In this document: piece after piece, positions 51,226 to 59,615 of the stretch
Position numbering within the stretch: the stretch's first letter is position 1
How the letters are laid out: every line of letters begins with the position of its first letter
Origin: Bog-756 sp963806455
GTDB taxonomy: Bacteria; Actinomycetota; Acidimicrobiia; Acidimicrobiales; RAAP-2
NCBI GenBank assembly: GCA_963806455.1
Contig: CAWDXZ010000007.1
Coordinates: forward strand, 1 to 64,000
Direction of reading: 5' to 3'
Length of the DNA stretch: 64,000 nt
Notes under the pieces: generated by a model
Seen by the model: the letters and a program-made list of their open reading frames with translations, nothing else
What the model was told of the DNA's origin: nothing
The model's database searches: none
Translations under genes and position numbers: made by a program

Positions 51226-52920
51226 ATGGGCTTCACCTGGACCATCATCGTCCTGGTCGTCGCCCTGGGCCTCAGCTGGCGGTACCTGGGTTCCTACATG
51301 GCGGCCGTCTTCGAGGGCCGCGTGCACTTCCTGCGCTGGGCCGAGCGGCCTTTCTATCGGCTGCTCGGGACCGGTCCCGAGCCCGAGCAGGAGCAGAACT
51401 GGAAGCGCTACGCGGGCGCAACCGTGATCTTCTCCGCCGTATTTCTCGGCGTCGGATACCTGCTGCTGAGGATCCAAGGGTCTTTGCCGCTCAATCCGCA
51501 GCATTTCGGTGCCGTGGGCCAGGCACTCAGCTTCAATACCGCCACCTCGTTCGTCACCAACACCAACTGGCAGAACTACGGCGGTGAGACGACCATGTCG
51601 TACTTCTCTCAGATCGGCGTGCTCACCGTGCAGCAGTTCGTGAGTGCGGCCGTCGGGATCGCGGTCGCCATCGCGGTGGTGCGTGGCTTCTCTCGTCGGA
51701 ACTCTCCCACGATCGGCAACTTCTGGGTGGACATCACCCGGTGCATGCTCTACATCCTCCTGCCAATCGCCTTCCTGGCCGGTATCGTGATCGTCGGCGA
51801 GGGCGCCGTGCAGACTCTGGCCGGACCAGTGTCGATCCACAACTCGTTGAACGGCGTGTCGCAGACCATCGCCCGTGGGCCAGCCGGCTTCATGGCCCCC
51901 ATCATGCAATTGGGGACGAACGGCGGCGGGTTCTTCAACGTCGACCTGACCCATCCCCTCGAGAATCCGACGGGCTTCACCAATTTCCTCTTCATCTGGC
52001 TCACCCTCTCCATCCCGTTCGCGCTCACCTACACCTTCGGCAAGATGGTGAAGAGCCTCCGCCACGGCGTCGCCTTGCTCGCGGCCATGGTGATCATCTT
52101 CGGTGTCTGGGTCGGCTTCACCAGCTATGCCGAGCATGGGCAGAACCCGGCCGTAGCCGCCGCCGGGGTGCACTCGACGGTTGGCAACACCGTGGGCAAG
52201 GAGGTGCGCTTTGGCGACACGAGCAGTGCATTGTTCAACGTATCGATGACGCAGACATCCGATGGTGCGGTCGATAGTGCCACCGACTCGTACACCCCGA
52301 TGGGTGGCTTTGGCCCGCTCAGCGGCATGATGCTGGGTGAGGTCACACCTGGGGGGGTCGGAAGCGGCCTCTACACCATTCTCATCTACGCCATCATCGC
52401 CGTCTTCATCGGCGGGCTCATGATCGGGCGAACGCCGGAGTACCTGGGGAAGAAGATCCAGGCCAGGGAGGTGAAGCTGGCCGGATTGGGTGCCTTGGTC
52501 ATGCCCATCATCGTGCTCATCCTCACCGCCATCGCCGTCTCGATCCACGCCGGACGCGCAGGCCCGCTCAACAGCGGCCCCCACGGCTTCACCGAAATCC
52601 TCTATGCGATGACCTCGCAAGGCAATAACAACGGATCGGCTATGGCGGGTTTGACCGGCAACACCACCTTCTACAACGTCATCGGTGCCATCGCCATGCT
52701 GATCGGTCGGTTCGGCATCCTGATCCCGGCGCTCGCTCTCGGGGGTTCTCTCGCCGCTAAGAACGTGGTCCCGGCGTCGCTCGGGACGTTCCGCACCGAC
52801 AACGGAATGTTCGTCGGTCTCACGATCGGCGTCATCATCATCGTCGGCGGGCTGACCTTCTTCCCGGCCGTTTCGCTCGGTCCGATCGTCGAGCAGCTCA
52901 GCCACGGAAAGTTCTTCTGA
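51226..52920 (+). CDS. kdpA: K+-transporting ATPase subunit KdpA
   Basis: Channel-like K+ translocating subunit, 564 residues, about ten TM helices. Four selectivity-filter-like loops are visible: FNTATSFVTNTNWQNYGGE, QLGTNGGGFFNVDLTHPLENPTGF, YAMTSQGNNNGSAMAGL and a loop in the region FGPLSGMMLGE. C-terminal LGPIVEQLSHGKFF is standard. It starts one base after the kdpF stop. Codons ending in A/T are more frequent than in flanking genes. Stop overlaps kdpB ATG. Confidence 0.96.
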   Translation: MGFTWTIIVLVVALGLSWRYLGSYMAAVFEGRVHFLRWAERPFYRLLGTGPEPEQEQNWKRYAGATVIFSAVFLGVGYLLLRIQGSLPLNPQHFGAVGQALSFNTATSFVTNTNWQNYGGETTMSYFSQIGVLTVQQFVSAAVGIAVAIAVVRGFSRRNSPTIGNFWVDITRCMLYILLPIAFLAGIVIVGEGAVQTLAGPVSIHNSLNGVSQTIARGPAGFMAPIMQLGTNGGGFFNVDLTHPLENPTGFTNFLFIWLTLSIPFALTYTFGKMVKSLRHGVALLAAMVIIFGVWVGFTSYAEHGQNPAVAAAGVHSTVGNTVGKEVRFGDTSSALFNVSMTQTSDGAVDSATDSYTPMGGFGPLSGMMLGEVTPGGVGSGLYTILIYAIIAVFIGGLMIGRTPEYLGKKIQAREVKLAGLGALVMPIIVLILTAIAVSIHAGRAGPLNSGPHGFTEILYAMTSQGNNNGSAMAGLTGNTTFYNVIGAIAMLIGRFGILIPALALGGSLAAKNVVPASLGTFRTDNGMFVGLTIGVIIIVGGLTFFPAVSLGPIVEQLSHGKFF

Positions 52921-54989
52921 TGACAATGATGACCACACAACCGGGTCAACCGAGCCCGGAAACCGAGGCCCACGGCGTCGCGGAGGCCCGCAGCCTCTTC
53001 GACGGCGAGATCCTCCGGCACGCGCTGGTGGACTCCATCAAGAAGCTGAACCCGGCTATCCAGATCAAGAACCCGGTCATGTTCGTGGTCCTGGTGGGCA
53101 CGGTGATCACCTTCATCGAGGCCATTGCCCACCCCAACACCTTCACCTGGTCGATCACCATCTGGCTTTTCCTGACGGTGATCTTCGCCAACCTCGCCGA
53201 GGCAATGGCCGAAGGGCGGGGCAAGGCTCAGGCCGACACCCTCCGCCGGATGCGGTCCGAGACCGAGGCCCGGCGCCTCCGGCCCGACGGAACCGAGGAG
53301 CACGTGCCGGCGGCGGAGCTGGGCAAGGGAGACATGGTCGTCTGCGAGGCGGGCGACCTCATCCCCTCCGATGGGGAGATCACCGAGGGGATCGCCTCGG
53401 TCGACGAGTCGGCGATCACGGGTGAGTCGGCGCCGGTCATCCGCGAGTCGGGAGGGGACCGATCGGCGGTCACCGGTGGGACCAAGGTTCTGTCCGACCG
53501 CATCGTGGTGCGGATCACAGCCGAGCGGGGGCACACCTTCATCGATCGGATGATCACCCTGGTCGAGGGGGCCAACCGTCACAAGACCCCGAACGAGATC
53601 GCCCTGACCATCCTCTTGGCCGTCCTCACCATCGTCTTCCTTCCCGTGGTGGTCACGTTGCAGGCGTTCGGGCGCTACTCGGGGGCGACCGTGTCGGTAG
53701 TCATCCTGGTGTCGCTGCTGGTTTGCCTGATCCCCACCACGATCGGGGCATTGTTGTCGGCCATCGGGATCGCCGGCATGGACCGCCTCGTCCAGCGCAA
53801 CGTGCTGGCCATGAGCGGTCGGGCGGTGGAAGCGGCCGGCGACGTGCAGACACTGCTGTTGGACAAGACAGGCACCATCACCCTCGGCAACCGGATGGCG
53901 TCTGACTTCTACCCGGTCGACGGCCACAGTGAACAGGACGTGGCCGACGTCGCTCAGTTGGCATCCCTGGCCGACGAGACGCCCGAGGGCCGCTCCATCG
54001 TGGTCCTGGCCAAGGAGCGATTCAACATCCGAGAGCGTGAGCTGGAGGTTGAGCACAACTTCGTAACTTTCACCGCCCAGACCCGCATGTCGGGCCTCGA
54101 CGTAGGCGCCCGCCAGATCCGCAAAGGGGCGGCCGACTCGGTCAAGCGGTGGGTGAGCGAGCAGGGAGGGACGGTGCCCTCCGATCTCGACAGCATCGTG
54201 GAGCGCGTCTCGCGTGCCGGATCCACACCCTTGGCCGTTGCCGACGGACCGCAGATCCTCGGAGTGATCGAACTCAAGGACGTGATCAAGCAGGGCATCC
54301 GGGAGAAGTTCGACGAGATGCGGCAGATGGGCATCCGAACGGTGATGATCACCGGTGACAATCCGCTCACCGCGGCGGCCATAGCCCAGGAGGCCGGGGT
54401 CGACGACTTCCTGGCCGAGGCGACTCCCGAGGCCAAGATGGCCCTGATCAAGTCCGAGCAGGAGGGCGGGAAGCTCATCGCCATGACCGGGGACGGGACC
54501 AACGACGCGCCGGCCCTGGCCCAGGCCGACGTCGGCGTGGCCATGAACACCGGGACGAGCGCGGCCAAAGAGGCCGGCAACATGGTCGATCTCGACTCCA
54601 ACCCGACCAAACTCATCGATGTCGTCGAGATCGGTAAGCAGCTCCTCATCACCCGGGGCTCGCTCACCACCTTCTCTATCGCCAACGACGTCGCTAAGTA
54701 TTTCGCCATTATCCCGGCCTTGTTCCTCGCCACTTATCCTCAGCTCGCGCCGCTGAACGTCATGAGGTTGCACAGCCCACAGAGTGCCGTGCTGTCGGCG
54801 GTCATCTTCAATGCCCTTGTGATCGTGGCGCTGATCCCGCTGGCACTTCGCGGGGTGAGATTCCGTGCCGCTGGCTCGGCGGCGATCCTACGGCGAAACG
54901 TATGGATCTACGGAGTTGGCGGGATCATCGTCCCGTTCATCTTCATCAAGGTCATCGACCTCATCCTTGTCGCTCTACACGCCTACTGA
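52920..54989 (+). CDS. kdpB: K+-transporting P-type ATPase subunit KdpB
   Basis: P-type ATPase of 689 residues powering K+ uptake. Motifs: actuator VDESAITGESAPV, phosphorylation site Asp315 in LLLDKTGTITLGNR, nucleotide-binding domain with KGAADSVKRWV, hinge MTGDGTNDAPALAQADVGVAMNTGTSAAKEAGNMVDLDS, and C-terminal helices SIANDVAKYFAIIPALF and NALVIVALIPLALRG. ATG overlaps the kdpA TGA by one base. An in-frame ATG nine bases later is an alternative start. Confidence 0.97.
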   Translation: MTMMTTQPGQPSPETEAHGVAEARSLFDGEILRHALVDSIKKLNPAIQIKNPVMFVVLVGTVITFIEAIAHPNTFTWSITIWLFLTVIFANLAEAMAEGRGKAQADTLRRMRSETEARRLRPDGTEEHVPAAELGKGDMVVCEAGDLIPSDGEITEGIASVDESAITGESAPVIRESGGDRSAVTGGTKVLSDRIVVRITAERGHTFIDRMITLVEGANRHKTPNEIALTILLAVLTIVFLPVVVTLQAFGRYSGATVSVVILVSLLVCLIPTTIGALLSAIGIAGMDRLVQRNVLAMSGRAVEAAGDVQTLLLDKTGTITLGNRMASDFYPVDGHSEQDVADVAQLASLADETPEGRSIVVLAKERFNIRERELEVEHNFVTFTAQTRMSGLDVGARQIRKGAADSVKRWVSEQGGTVPSDLDSIVERVSRAGSTPLAVADGPQILGVIELKDVIKQGIREKFDEMRQMGIRTVMITGDNPLTAAAIAQEAGVDDFLAEATPEAKMALIKSEQEGGKLIAMTGDGTNDAPALAQADVGVAMNTGTSAAKEAGNMVDLDSNPTKLIDVVEIGKQLLITRGSLTTFSIANDVAKYFAIIPALFLATYPQLAPLNVMRLHSPQSAVLSAVIFNALVIVALIPLALRGVRFRAAGSAAILRRNVWIYGVGGIIVPFIFIKVIDLILVALHAY

Positions 54990-55002
54990 TGGAGACTGTC
55001 TG

Positions 55003-55650
55003 ATGCTCGTCCATCTCCGCCGCTCACTCATCTCGGTCGTGATGATCACGGTCTTCTTCGGGTTCGTCTACGCCTTCGCCGGCACCGGCGTCGCCCAGCT
55101 GTTGTTCAAGCACCAGGCCGACGGTTCGATTACCGCCAACGGTTCGACTCTTATTGGCCAGAACTGGTCACAGACGAAGTGCCCCGGTCACCCGCTTGGG
55201 AGCTGCGTTTTCCAAGGCCGGCCCGATGCCCTCGGCCCTTACGCCGGCTCGGTGAGCCCGGTCGCCGGTGGGGGGGACAACCCCCTCCAGGCCAACAACA
55301 TCCCGGGCAAGCCCGGAGTATCGAACTCCGGCGAGTCCGGGGCGAGCAACCTCGGGCCTCGGTCCAAGGTCCTGTTGAGCAACACCCAGGCTCTGGTCGC
55401 CTACTGGCGCCAGCGGGGTGTCAACCCCACTCCTGACCTCGTTACGAGCTCGGGTAGCGGCATCGATCCCGATATCTCCGCGGCCGATGCCCTGGCGCAG
55501 ATCCCGATGGTCTCCGAGGCCACCGGCATCGCTCCGCCGACCCTCAGGGCGCTCATCGCCCGTGAGAACAACGGAGCACAGCTAGGCTTCCTAGGAAGCA
55601 GCTACATCAATGTGCTCCAGCTGAACGAGGCCCTCGTCAAGCTGCGGTGA
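55003..55650 (+). CDS. kdpC: K+-transporting ATPase subunit KdpC
   Basis: Chaperone-like subunit of 215 residues: one N-terminal TM helix (SLISVVMITVFFGFVYAFAG), then an extracytoplasmic domain with GQNWSQ, FQGRPDA, SGSGIDPDISAADALAQIPMVSEATG and a C-terminal EALVKL. GGAG precedes ATG 55003, 13 bases after kdpB. End of the kdpFABC operon; a short overlap with a doubtful convergent ORF follows. Confidence 0.94.
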   Translation: MLVHLRRSLISVVMITVFFGFVYAFAGTGVAQLLFKHQADGSITANGSTLIGQNWSQTKCPGHPLGSCVFQGRPDALGPYAGSVSPVAGGGDNPLQANNIPGKPGVSNSGESGASNLGPRSKVLLSNTQALVAYWRQRGVNPTPDLVTSSGSGIDPDISAADALAQIPMVSEATGIAPPTLRALIARENNGAQLGFLGSSYINVLQLNEALVKLR

Positions 55651-55948
55651 TCGCCTCTTGCGCCCGCGGGGGAAGCGGGCGCTCACCGGGTCCGCACAAG
55701 TCGAACTGTATTCTCCTCGTTCCGCCAGCCGAACATGGCCCGGAGTCTGGTGGGCATCTTCTGGTTGTTCGGCTGAAGCGCCCAGAGCACCACGCCCCTT
55801 CTTCGGCGAAGTCCGGGTCCGACATATCGACCCGGTCACCCTGAACGCCCGAAGACGTGGCGAGCACAGAACCGGCCACTCCGACCAGGGTGGCGAAGGA
55901 CACAACGATGGCAGCGAGGTAGCTGGCATCGGTTATGGGTGTGCTCAC
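55637..55948 (-). CDS. Hypothetical small protein downstream of the DUF4118 protein
   Basis: Possible 103-residue product with an N-terminal hydrophobic stretch (about 9-32, YLAAIVVSFATLVGVAGSVLA) and a hydrophilic remainder with several Cys. The GTG overlaps the stop of the DUF4118-GAF gene (GTGA), which is the main support. No family recognised; codon bias in the 3' half is weak and the end overlaps kdpC by 14 bases. If it is not a gene, 55651-55944 is otherwise empty. Confidence 0.35.
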   Translation of the reverse strand: MSTPITDASYLAAIVVSFATLVGVAGSVLATSSGVQGDRVDMSDPDFAEEGAWCSGRFSRTTRRCPPDSGPCSAGGTRRIQFDLCGPGERPLPPRAQEAITAA

Positions 55949-56808
55949 GGTGCCTCGTCGTGGGGCGCCGCGCTCGGCCCGGCGCCGGACCCGGCGAATC
56001 CGTTCGGTCCGTCGTCCGCGGCCAGCGCCGCGCCGACCTGGTCGGCGATGGCCACCGCCACCAGCAGGCGATCGGGAGGGACGGGCCGGCCCGGGGTCGG
56101 GGTGAGCACGAAGTGTCCGAGCAGCCACCCGCCGCTCCGGACCGGCAGGTCGATGCTCCGGGTGGGCAGCCCGAGGTCGCCGGTCGACCACGTCTCCAGA
56201 CCGACCCGCACCTCACCGGACGGCGTCACCTGCGCCGTGACGTCGCCGGGCACGTGTCGGGTGAAGCGGCAGTCTCGTAGGTACAGAAGATCCCGCAGCT
56301 CCTCGACTGCCGCCGCCAGCACCACCCGGGGATCCTGACCGCTGGCGGCCAGCTCGGTCACCGAGTGGAGCAGGGCCACCTGGTGGCGACCCTGCCACGC
56401 CGCGGCACGGTGCTGCCGGCCGCGGGCGGCCAGTTCGCCGACGGCCAGTCCCACCACCAGGAGGAGGATCTCGGTGATCAGGTCCTGGTGGCGGGTGATG
56501 CGGAACGAGTAGTAGGGGCGGGTGAGGAAGAAGTCGAAGGAGAGGGCGGACACCAGGGCGGCCACCGCCGCCGCCGCCCGCCGTCCGGTGCTGGCCACGG
56601 CCACGATGACCACCACCAGGAAGAGGGCGTTGTCGGCCGTGTCGAGCCGGTCCCGCCACGGGATGAGGAGGGCGGCGGTGGCGATGGGAGCGAGGACGGC
56701 GCCGCCCATGATCCACGGCTCGGGCCGAAGGGCCGCCGCCGCCTCACCCTCGGGCGCATCCGGGGGACGGGGCCGCTGCCACTGGTCCGGCCGGGATACG
56801 GTGCCCAT
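55945..56808 (-). CDS. DUF4118-GAF protein (orphan KdpD-like sensor without kinase)
   Basis: Membrane protein of 287 residues with a KdpD-type DUF4118 module (about 30-130: WIMGGAVLAPIATAALLIPW, then DNALFLVVVIVAVAS, FFLTRPYYSFRI, LLVVGLAVGELAARG) and a GAF-like domain (about 140-265). It has no HisKA or HATPase region. It faces kdpC, so the K+ locus carries a third KdpD-related sensor piece. ATG 56808 is preceded by GACAGT at six bases (56820-56815), a leaderless start. May modulate one of the two kinases. Confidence 0.82.
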   Translation of the reverse strand: MGTVSRPDQWQRPRPPDAPEGEAAAALRPEPWIMGGAVLAPIATAALLIPWRDRLDTADNALFLVVVIVAVASTGRRAAAAVAALVSALSFDFFLTRPYYSFRITRHQDLITEILLLVVGLAVGELAARGRQHRAAAWQGRHQVALLHSVTELAASGQDPRVVLAAAVEELRDLLYLRDCRFTRHVPGDVTAQVTPSGEVRVGLETWSTGDLGLPTRSIDLPVRSGGWLLGHFVLTPTPGRPVPPDRLLVAVAIADQVGAALAADDGPNGFAGSGAGPSAAPHDEAP

Positions 56809-56966
56809 CCACCCACTGTCACACGCCCGGGGCCGCCGGGGAAGGGCGCCATCCGCCCGCCGCTGCTCGGGGACCCGATTTTTCGCGGATCTTTCACGGT
56901 GGGCGCCGTTCGGTGCTACGAAGGCAGCATGGAAGGGCGGGGCCTGACACTCATCGGTCGAACCGA

Positions 56967-57404
56967 GTGAGCACACCGAAGGCCGCCCCGGTCCGAGGGG
57001 AGCAGACGATCGCCGTGGTGTCGGTGGCCAGTGCCGCCGGGTACCGGGGCGAGGTACGGGCCGGACGTCACCGCCTGGTGGCCGACGAAGGCCCCGAAGT
57101 GGGCGGCGACGACGAGGGGCCCAACCCGTACCAGCTCCTGCTGGCCGGGCTGGTCCAGTGCACGGCGGCCACCCTCCGCATGTACGCCAACCGCAAGGGC
57201 TGGGCCCTGGGAGCGGTCGATGTGCGGGCCCGGCTGCTGCGTATCGGGGACGGCGCCACCAAGCTCGAGCGCATCGAGCGAGCGATCACCGTGCACGGGG
57301 ACCTCTCCCACGACCAGAAGCGGCGCCTGGCGGAGATCGCCGGCCGGACCCCGGTCACCCGGACCCTGTCGACCGGGCTGTCCATCGACACCACGCTGGA
57401 CTGA
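56967..57404 (+). CDS. OsmC/Ohr family protein with one conserved Cys missing
   Basis: OsmC-fold protein of 145 residues: LVADEGPEVGGDDEGPNPYQLLLAGLVQCTAATLRMYANRKGW contains the first redox Cys (Cys65, in VQCTAATL), but the second, usually in a CPV motif, is Thr128 in GRTPVTRTL. Thiol peroxidase activity needs both, so it may instead bind a ligand or reduce substrates differently. GTG 56967 opens the conserved part. Confidence 0.85.
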   Translation: MSTPKAAPVRGEQTIAVVSVASAAGYRGEVRAGRHRLVADEGPEVGGDDEGPNPYQLLLAGLVQCTAATLRMYANRKGWALGAVDVRARLLRIGDGATKLERIERAITVHGDLSHDQKRRLAEIAGRTPVTRTLSTGLSIDTTLD

Positions 57405-57422
57405 GCGCCGGCCCCCGCCGAC

Positions 57423-58193
57423 TCAGCGAAGGTGGAGCCCGCCGTCGACGACGACCACCTCTCCGGTCACGTAGGACGAGCGGGCCAATCCAACGATCAG
57501 CTCGGCTACGTCTTCGGGTGTGGCGGCGCGGCGAAGCGGTGCCTGAGCGTTCACGAACTCGCGCACCGCCCCCCAGTCGGCGGTCCAGGGGGTGTCGACC
57601 AGCCCCGGGGCCACGGCGTTGACCCTCACCGCCGGGCCGAGGGCGTTGGCCAGCAAGCGGGTCATGTGGCTCACGGCCGCCTTCGAACAGGCGTAGGGGA
57701 TCGAGCTGCCGGTCGGTCGCTCGCCGGCCACCGACGAGACGTTGATGACCTGCCCCCGTCCGGACGCCCGCAGATGGTCGATCGCGGCCACCGTCACCTG
57801 CCAGGTGCCGATGACGTTGACGCCGAAGATGCGTCGCCAGATCTCGGGCGAGGCTGCGGCGAGGTCGTGGTGGGGGATCACCTGGGTGGTTCCGGCATTG
57901 TTGACGAGCACGTCCAGGCGGCCAGAGTCCTCGATGACCCCGTCCACCAGACGTTTGGCCTGGTCCTCGTCGGCGATGTCGGCCTGGATGTAGCTGGCCC
58001 CGGGGATCTCGGCGGCCAGGGAGCGGCCGGCATCGGCGGACTTCGACGAGTTGATGACCACGGTGGCCCCCAGGGCGGCGAACCGGTGGGCGGTCGAGGC
58101 GCCGATGCCCGACGACGAACCGGTGACCAGGACCGTCTGGCCCGTGAACCGGGCGTCGCCGGGCCCTGACGGCGTGGGGAGCGGGTCGGACAT
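57423..58193 (-). CDS. Short-chain dehydrogenase/reductase
   Basis: Classical SDR of 256 residues: GQTVLVTGSSSGIGASTAHRF, VNNAGTTQVIPHHDL, catalytic Ser in VINVSSVAGE and YxxxK in PYACSKAAVSH, C-terminal SSYVTGEVVVVDGGLHLR. Substrate unknown; similar to glucose/3-oxoacyl reductase-type SDRs. ATG 58193 is preceded by TACACT (58205-58200) exactly six bases upstream, a leaderless start. Convergent with osmC. Confidence 0.9.
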   Translation of the reverse strand: MSDPLPTPSGPGDARFTGQTVLVTGSSSGIGASTAHRFAALGATVVINSSKSADAGRSLAAEIPGASYIQADIADEDQAKRLVDGVIEDSGRLDVLVNNAGTTQVIPHHDLAAASPEIWRRIFGVNVIGTWQVTVAAIDHLRASGRGQVINVSSVAGERPTGSSIPYACSKAAVSHMTRLLANALGPAVRVNAVAPGLVDTPWTADWGAVREFVNAQAPLRRAATPEDVAELIVGLARSSYVTGEVVVVDGGLHLR

Positions 58194-58304
58194 GGCCCGA
58201 GTGTAGGGCCGTGCCCCCGGTAGGTTCTTCGACGTGCGACGAGCGATGGAGGTCCCGTCCAATCCGGTGGCCGACGGACCCGACCCCGGAGGTGGCCGCC
58301 CCCG

Positions 58305-58733
58305 GTGACTCCGACGACCGACGATGCGGGGATGGTCCGGGTGAGCCCGAGCCTGGCCATCCCGCGCTCCGAGCTCCAGTACCGCTTCAGCCCGAGCGGG
58401 GGACCGGGTGGCCAGCACGCCAACAAAGTGAACACCCGGGTGGAGCTGCGCTTCGATGTGGCCCGGTCGCCTTCGCTCGGGCCGAGACAGCGTGCCCGGT
58501 TGCTCGATCGTCTGGGGCCCGAGGTCCGGGTGGTGGCCGATGACGAGCGCTCCCAGTCGCGAAACCGTCAGTTGGCCACGGAGCGGTTCCGCGCCCGGGT
58601 GGCCGCCGCGCTCCGCATCGAGAAGTCGCGCCGACCGACCCGTCCCGGTCGCGGGGCGAAGGAGCGACGTCTGGCCGACAAGCGGCGGGTCTCGGAGCGC
58701 AAGCGGTCCCGGCGGAAGGACCTGGACGACTGA
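58305..58733 (+). CDS. arfB: Alternative ribosome-rescue factor ArfB (YaeJ-type peptidyl-tRNA hydrolase)
   Basis: Release-factor-like protein of 142 residues rescuing stalled ribosomes by hydrolysing peptidyl-tRNA without stop codon reading. The catalytic Gly35-Gly36-Gln37 lies in SGGPGGQHANKVNTRVELRF, and the C terminus is the basic tail (KSRRPTRPGRGAKERRLADK then RRVSERKRSRRK) that enters the empty mRNA channel. No codon-recognition domain. GTG 58305 or ATG 58332 could be the start. Confidence 0.92.
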   Translation: MTPTTDDAGMVRVSPSLAIPRSELQYRFSPSGGPGGQHANKVNTRVELRFDVARSPSLGPRQRARLLDRLGPEVRVVADDERSQSRNRQLATERFRARVAAALRIEKSRRPTRPGRGAKERRLADKRRVSERKRSRRKDLDD

Positions 58734-58738
58734 GGCGG

Positions 58739-59578
58739 TCAGCCGGCCTCGAGGTCCGGTTGGGCGGGAGGGAGCCAGGAGCTGTCGAGGAACCCGGCGA
58801 TCTCGTCGGTGAGGCGGTCGGGGCGCATCCGGAGCTCGAGCACCGAGTTGGCCTGCACCAGCCGGCCGTTGGGCAGGCGACGCGCCAGCTGCTCGGCATC
58901 GTGGAACGGATGGAGGCGGTCGACCTCGTGGCCGACTACGAGGGCGGGCATCTTCATGGCGGCGCGCTGGTCGACCGTCGGAGCGATGGGACCGGCGAGG
59001 ATGCCGTGGAGGACGGCGGCGATCTCGACGGGGTCGTTCGAGAGGGAGTTCATGATGCTGTCGAGTGGGCCGTATCCGGTTCGGGGCAGGCGCTTCAAGA
59101 CCCACGCCGCCCTTCTGACCACCGGGCGGGCGAAGTGCACGGAGAGCAGCATGGGGACGAAGGTGATGGCGGCGGCCGGCACCGCCCACTCCAGCACGGG
59201 CATCTCGATGACCAACCCCTGGACCCGGTCGGGAGCCAGGGCCGCCACCAGCAGGCTCACGTTCCCCCCGAGGGACACGCCGCCGATGACGGCACGGTCC
59301 GCCCCGAGGTGGTCGAGCAGGGCCACCACGTGCTCGGCATAGGTGTCCATGCGATGGAAGGAGGCGCGCTGCGGCTTATCGGAGAGGCCATGGCCCGGGA
59401 GGTCGAGGAGGACCACCCGGTTCCCCCGGGCGGCGAGGTCGTTGGCCAGTCGGCGGTTCATGTTCGAGTCCATGAGGATGCCGTGCATGAACACCAGGAG
59501 GCGGGGGCCGTGGCCGTGGATCTCGTAGTAGAGCTGAACGCCCTGCGAGTCGAACATGCCGACTTCGTACGGCGGCAT
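58739..59578 (-). CDS. Alpha/beta hydrolase fold protein (catalytic His not evident)
   Basis: Protein of 279 residues: LLVFMHGILMDSNMN (oxyanion HG), VVLLDLPGHGLSDKP, nucleophile elbow GGVSLGGN with Ser102, and VVGHEVDRLHPFHDAEQLA with the acid residue. The usual GxGH His before the final helix is replaced by ANSVLELRMRPD, so either another His serves or the enzyme is altered. ATG 59578 gives a non-overlapping start; GTG 59653 would overlap the nitrilase gene by 38 bases. Confidence 0.82.
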   Translation of the reverse strand: MPPYEVGMFDSQGVQLYYEIHGHGPRLLVFMHGILMDSNMNRRLANDLAARGNRVVLLDLPGHGLSDKPQRASFHRMDTYAEHVVALLDHLGADRAVIGGVSLGGNVSLLVAALAPDRVQGLVIEMPVLEWAVPAAAITFVPMLLSVHFARPVVRRAAWVLKRLPRTGYGPLDSIMNSLSNDPVEIAAVLHGILAGPIAPTVDQRAAMKMPALVVGHEVDRLHPFHDAEQLARRLPNGRLVQANSVLELRMRPDRLTDEIAGFLDSSWLPPAQPDLEAG

Positions 59579-59615
59579 GGCGGCGTGGCCCCCCACAGCC
59601 GTCGCGTCGCCGGCC

